Below, piece after piece: positions 6,371 to 7,244 of a stretch of DNA of 7,244 nt (positions are counted from its first letter, which is position 1; every line of letters starts with the position of its first letter). Position numbers and translations under genes: made by a program. The stretch comes from Chloroflexota bacterium. GTDB lineage: Bacteria; Chloroflexota; Anaerolineae; J102. The stretch covers positions 1 to 7,244 of the forward strand of contig PIVW01000300.1 of NCBI GenBank assembly GCA_003353825.1, written 5' to 3'. Below the pieces are notes generated by a model. That model ran no database searches. It had not been told where the DNA came from and saw only the letters and a list, made by a program, of their open reading frames with translations.

Positions 6371-6400
6371 ATCCTAAACAGAGCAAATTCTACGGATCAA
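6371..6400 (-). promoter_or_regulatory. Possible promoter for the operon
   Basis: On the minus strand TTGATC (6400-6395) and TAGGAT (6376-6371) are 18 bp apart and resemble a loose -35/-10 pair pointing into the RHH operon. The match is weak and other AT-rich hexamers nearby are possible, including some overlapping the tandem operator. Confidence 0.25.
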
Positions 6401-6436
6401 AAATTGATCTACAATTGCGAGACAGCAATTGATCTA
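6395..6436. repeat. Cluster of TTGATC repeats and a 7-bp inverted repeat
   Basis: GATCAA (6395-6400) faces TTGATC (6404-6409) across three A's. AATTGATCTA recurs exactly at 6402-6411 and 6427-6436, 25 bp apart. Between and overlapping these, CAATTGC (6412-6418) and GCAATTG (6425-6431) form an inverted repeat around GAGACA. This is dense symmetrical DNA just upstream of the operon and just inside the IS21 remnant; it could be a protein-binding array or a recombination boundary. Confidence 0.6.
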
Positions 6437-6480
6437 AACCAGAGACACATTCCCCCCCATGCCCCCTTGTTGAGGCGCAT

Positions 6481-6502
6481 ATCCTGTCACAATCCTGTCA
6501 CA
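6481..6502. repeat. Perfect 11-bp tandem repeat ATCCTGTCACA
   Basis: ATCCTGTCACA occurs at 6481-6491 and again at 6492-6502. A near copy, ATCCTGTCGCA (10 of 11), lies in the same orientation at 6851-6861, overlapping the left arm of the dif-like site. IS21-family ends often carry multiple short transposase-binding repeats, which would explain the tandem pair but not the third copy's position. Confidence 0.7.
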
Positions 6503-6649
6503 GTTGGGGAGATATACAGTGGGCACTTGATAGTGTGAATCCCGGAGCAACAATCCCCCACAGTAGCGGTCAGATTTTCTGATTGCGGCGGCGTAAAATG
6601 ACGCCACTTTGGAGCCTTTCGTTTTGCGGAGGGCGGGGAGATTTATCAC

Positions 6650-6781
6650 GTGGAGATTTATGCAAGGGTTCGCTTGGCTTGCCATCGTGACGGGATGAGC
6701 CAGCGCGAGGCGGCTCGTCAGTTCGGGGTTTCGCGCAAGGTCATCAAGAAGATGCTGAGCCACGCGGTACCGGCTGGATGA
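6650..6781 (+). pseudogene. istA: Truncated istA (IS21-family transposase), N-terminal 43 residues only
   Basis: From a GTG at 6650 the frame reads VEIYARVRLACHRDGMSQRE, then AARQFGVSRKVIKKMLSHAVPAG and a stop at 6779-6781. This is the N-terminal helix-turn-helix of IS21 IstA proteins (typically VEIYARVRRAV...SQREAAREFGxSRxTVxKML...VPPGYRR). The stop falls exactly where the family continues with GYRR, and nothing recognisable as the integrase-like DDE domain follows. The family protein is several hundred residues long, so this is a small 5' relic. A duplicated GGAGATTTAT around the start (6637-6646, 6652-6661) leaves the exact initiation codon unclear. Confidence 0.8.
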
Positions 6782-6853
6782 GGCGTATTCTGCGCTTCGT
6801 CAGCCACTCTATTCAGCAACAGGCTCTCTAACAAGGAGAATAGGGCTCTTATC

Positions 6854-6881
6854 CTGTCGCATAATGTATCTTATGGAAAGT
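6854..6881 (+). other. dif-like XerC/XerD recombination site
   Basis: The 28 bp divide as XerC-like half CTGTCGCATAA (6854-6864), 6-bp centre TGTATC (6865-6870) and XerD-like half TTATGGAAAGT (6871-6881). Compared by eye with the E. coli dif site as I remember it, 20 of 28 positions match, including the unbroken core CGCATAATGTAT and the TTATG of the right half. The inner inverted arms CATAA/TTATG are separated by exactly 6 bp, as Xer recombinases require. It sits between the IS21 remnant and the right-edge gene. It could be the chromosomal dif, a plasmid pdif module site, or the attachment site of an element that uses the host Xer enzymes. Confidence 0.65.
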
Positions 6882-7035
6882 TTGCGTTTGTTATCAATGC
6901 GTTAGAAGCAAAAAAAGACCATGAGACTCTTGAAGCGAATGATGTCATGGACAGCCAAGCGAGCCCGAACCCGGTCTCCGCCATGCCCATCGAACCCGAC
7001 GGCTTCTCCGACAGTTTCGGCGTTTGTCGGGTCCC
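6882..7035. other. Non-coding stretch between the dif-like site and the right-edge hairpin
   Basis: I see no supported gene here. A plus-strand frame is open from 6782 to about 7092, but it has no credible start or ribosome site and no recognisable motif. The minus-strand frame ending at 6871 overlaps the dif-like site and the end of the right-edge gene and looks spurious. Composition changes from AT-rich to GC-rich across about 6920-6960, a possible junction. Confidence 0.4.
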
Positions 7036-7057
7036 GGCCCCCCTCGTCCGGGGGGCC
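7036..7057 (-). terminator. GC-rich hairpin downstream of the right-edge gene
   Basis: GGCCCCCC (7036-7043) and GGGGGGCC (7050-7057) form a perfect 8-bp stem with a 6-nt loop, 24 nt after the stop of the right-edge minus-strand gene. No T run follows on the minus strand, so it is not a classical intrinsic terminator, but its place and strength suggest transcript ending or 3'-end protection. Confidence 0.5.
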
Positions 7058-7081
7058 ATGCGTTTCTCCCGAAGAATTTCA

Positions 7082-7244
7082 TTATCCTCCTGATTGCCAA
7101 TTGGCCGTGATCGTCGAATCGAGGTTCGCATGCTCGTCGGCCGTCAGGTCCGTCTGGCCCAGCGGCGGCGGGGTCATGGTGGCCATGGCAGTGACCATGT
7201 TCTCCACCTGCGCGGCCACCAGGGACGAGCCGTCCGCGGTCTCG
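7082..7244 (-). CDS. C-terminal 53 residues of a large, probably secreted or calcium-binding repeat-type protein (5' part off window)
   Basis: The minus strand is open from the right edge to a TAA at 7084-7082 and reads ETADGSSLVAAQVENMVTAM, then ATMTPPPLGQTDLTADEHANLDSTITANWQSGG. The pattern VxxMVxAMAxMxPPxxGQT ... ITANWQ resembles the very C-terminus of large alphaproteobacterial RTX/VCBS/cadherin-type extracellular proteins, which commonly end in an 'LxxAMAxFxPP...IAANW' block. The composition is GC-rich and typical of a chromosomal alphaproteobacterial gene, unlike the operon to the left. Most of the protein lies outside, so the identification rests on one short block. The coding call is good; the family is a tentative recollection. 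Confidence 0.6.
   Translation of the reverse strand, partial: ETADGSSLVAAQVENMVTAMATMTPPPLGQTDLTADEHANLDSTITANWQSGG

Larger units (their letters stand above)
6468..6781 (+). mobile_element. Left-end remnant of an IS21-family insertion sequence
   Basis: The plus-strand sequence leading to the istA fragment has the layout of an IS21-family left end: a possible tip beginning TGTTGAGGCG at 6468, tandem short repeats (6481-6502), then about 150 bp of leader before the transposase start. No istB, no rest of istA and no matching right end are present, so it cannot move by itself. The left boundary is a guess from the TGT start and the repeats; the istA homology is the firm part. Confidence 0.6.

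Noticed and set aside
6291..6386. Longer start for the ribbon-helix-helix gene at 6386
   Set aside because: The added 32 residues are encoded across the tandem operator-like repeat and do not resemble RHH N-termini; MSAPEKKDQRIAV is the normal beginning of the fold.
6434..6763. Minus-strand 109-residue open frame
   Set aside because: It runs antisense through the istA remnant and its leader, has no ribosome site and no family features.
6871..7131. Minus-strand 86-residue open frame
   Set aside because: It overlaps the end of the better supported right-edge gene in another frame, runs through the GC hairpin and ends inside the dif-like site.

Overview
The window looks like an accessory (mobile or defence-type) region of an alphaproteobacterium. 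The reasons are an ArdC-type antirestriction gene of the kind common on rhizobial, sphingomonad and rhodobacterial plasmids and integrative elements, an IS21-family istA remnant, a XerC/XerD (dif)-like site, and the C-terminal end of what resembles a large secreted repeat protein at the right edge. This assignment is inference from protein character; no rRNA, tRNA or housekeeping marker is present. Base composition is mosaic: the line 4741-4800 inside the operon has 25 G+C of 60, whereas 7141-7200 at the right edge has 42 of 60.

Layout: every full-length gene is on the minus strand, so read right to left. At the right edge (7082-7244) is the tail of a large gene, followed by a GC-rich hairpin (7036-7057). 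Positions 6291-7035 are a non-coding junction. It holds a 28-bp dif-like site (6854-6881), a decayed 5' end of an IS21-family istA gene (6650-6781, plus strand), tandem 11-bp repeats, and a cluster of TTGATC-containing repeats (6395-6436). A tandem operator-like repeat (GTAACTTAC twice) then leads into a compact run of genes: a ribbon-helix-helix regulator (6099-6290), a ParB/Srx-like protein with an EGNRR motif (4923-6056), a putative PD-(D/E)xK-like nuclease (3952-4926), and a TSPPY DNA methyltransferase (2860-3948). Two further genes follow in the same direction: a small winged-helix-like protein with a basic tail (2339-2806) and a protein resembling class III nucleotide cyclases (1421-2329). 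Next come 433 bp of structured non-coding DNA and then ardC (1-987, probably lacking only its last codons or stop).

The core of interest is the tightly coupled trio ParB-like / nuclease-like / methyltransferase: a 4-bp ATGA overlap, then a 3-bp gap, behind a small regulator. This looks like a restriction-modification-like or other DNA-targeting defence cassette that uses a ParB/Srx domain where a specificity or motor subunit might be expected. The association is seen in the sequence; the defence function is inferred. The winged-helix and cyclase-like genes may be part of the same system or separate cargo.
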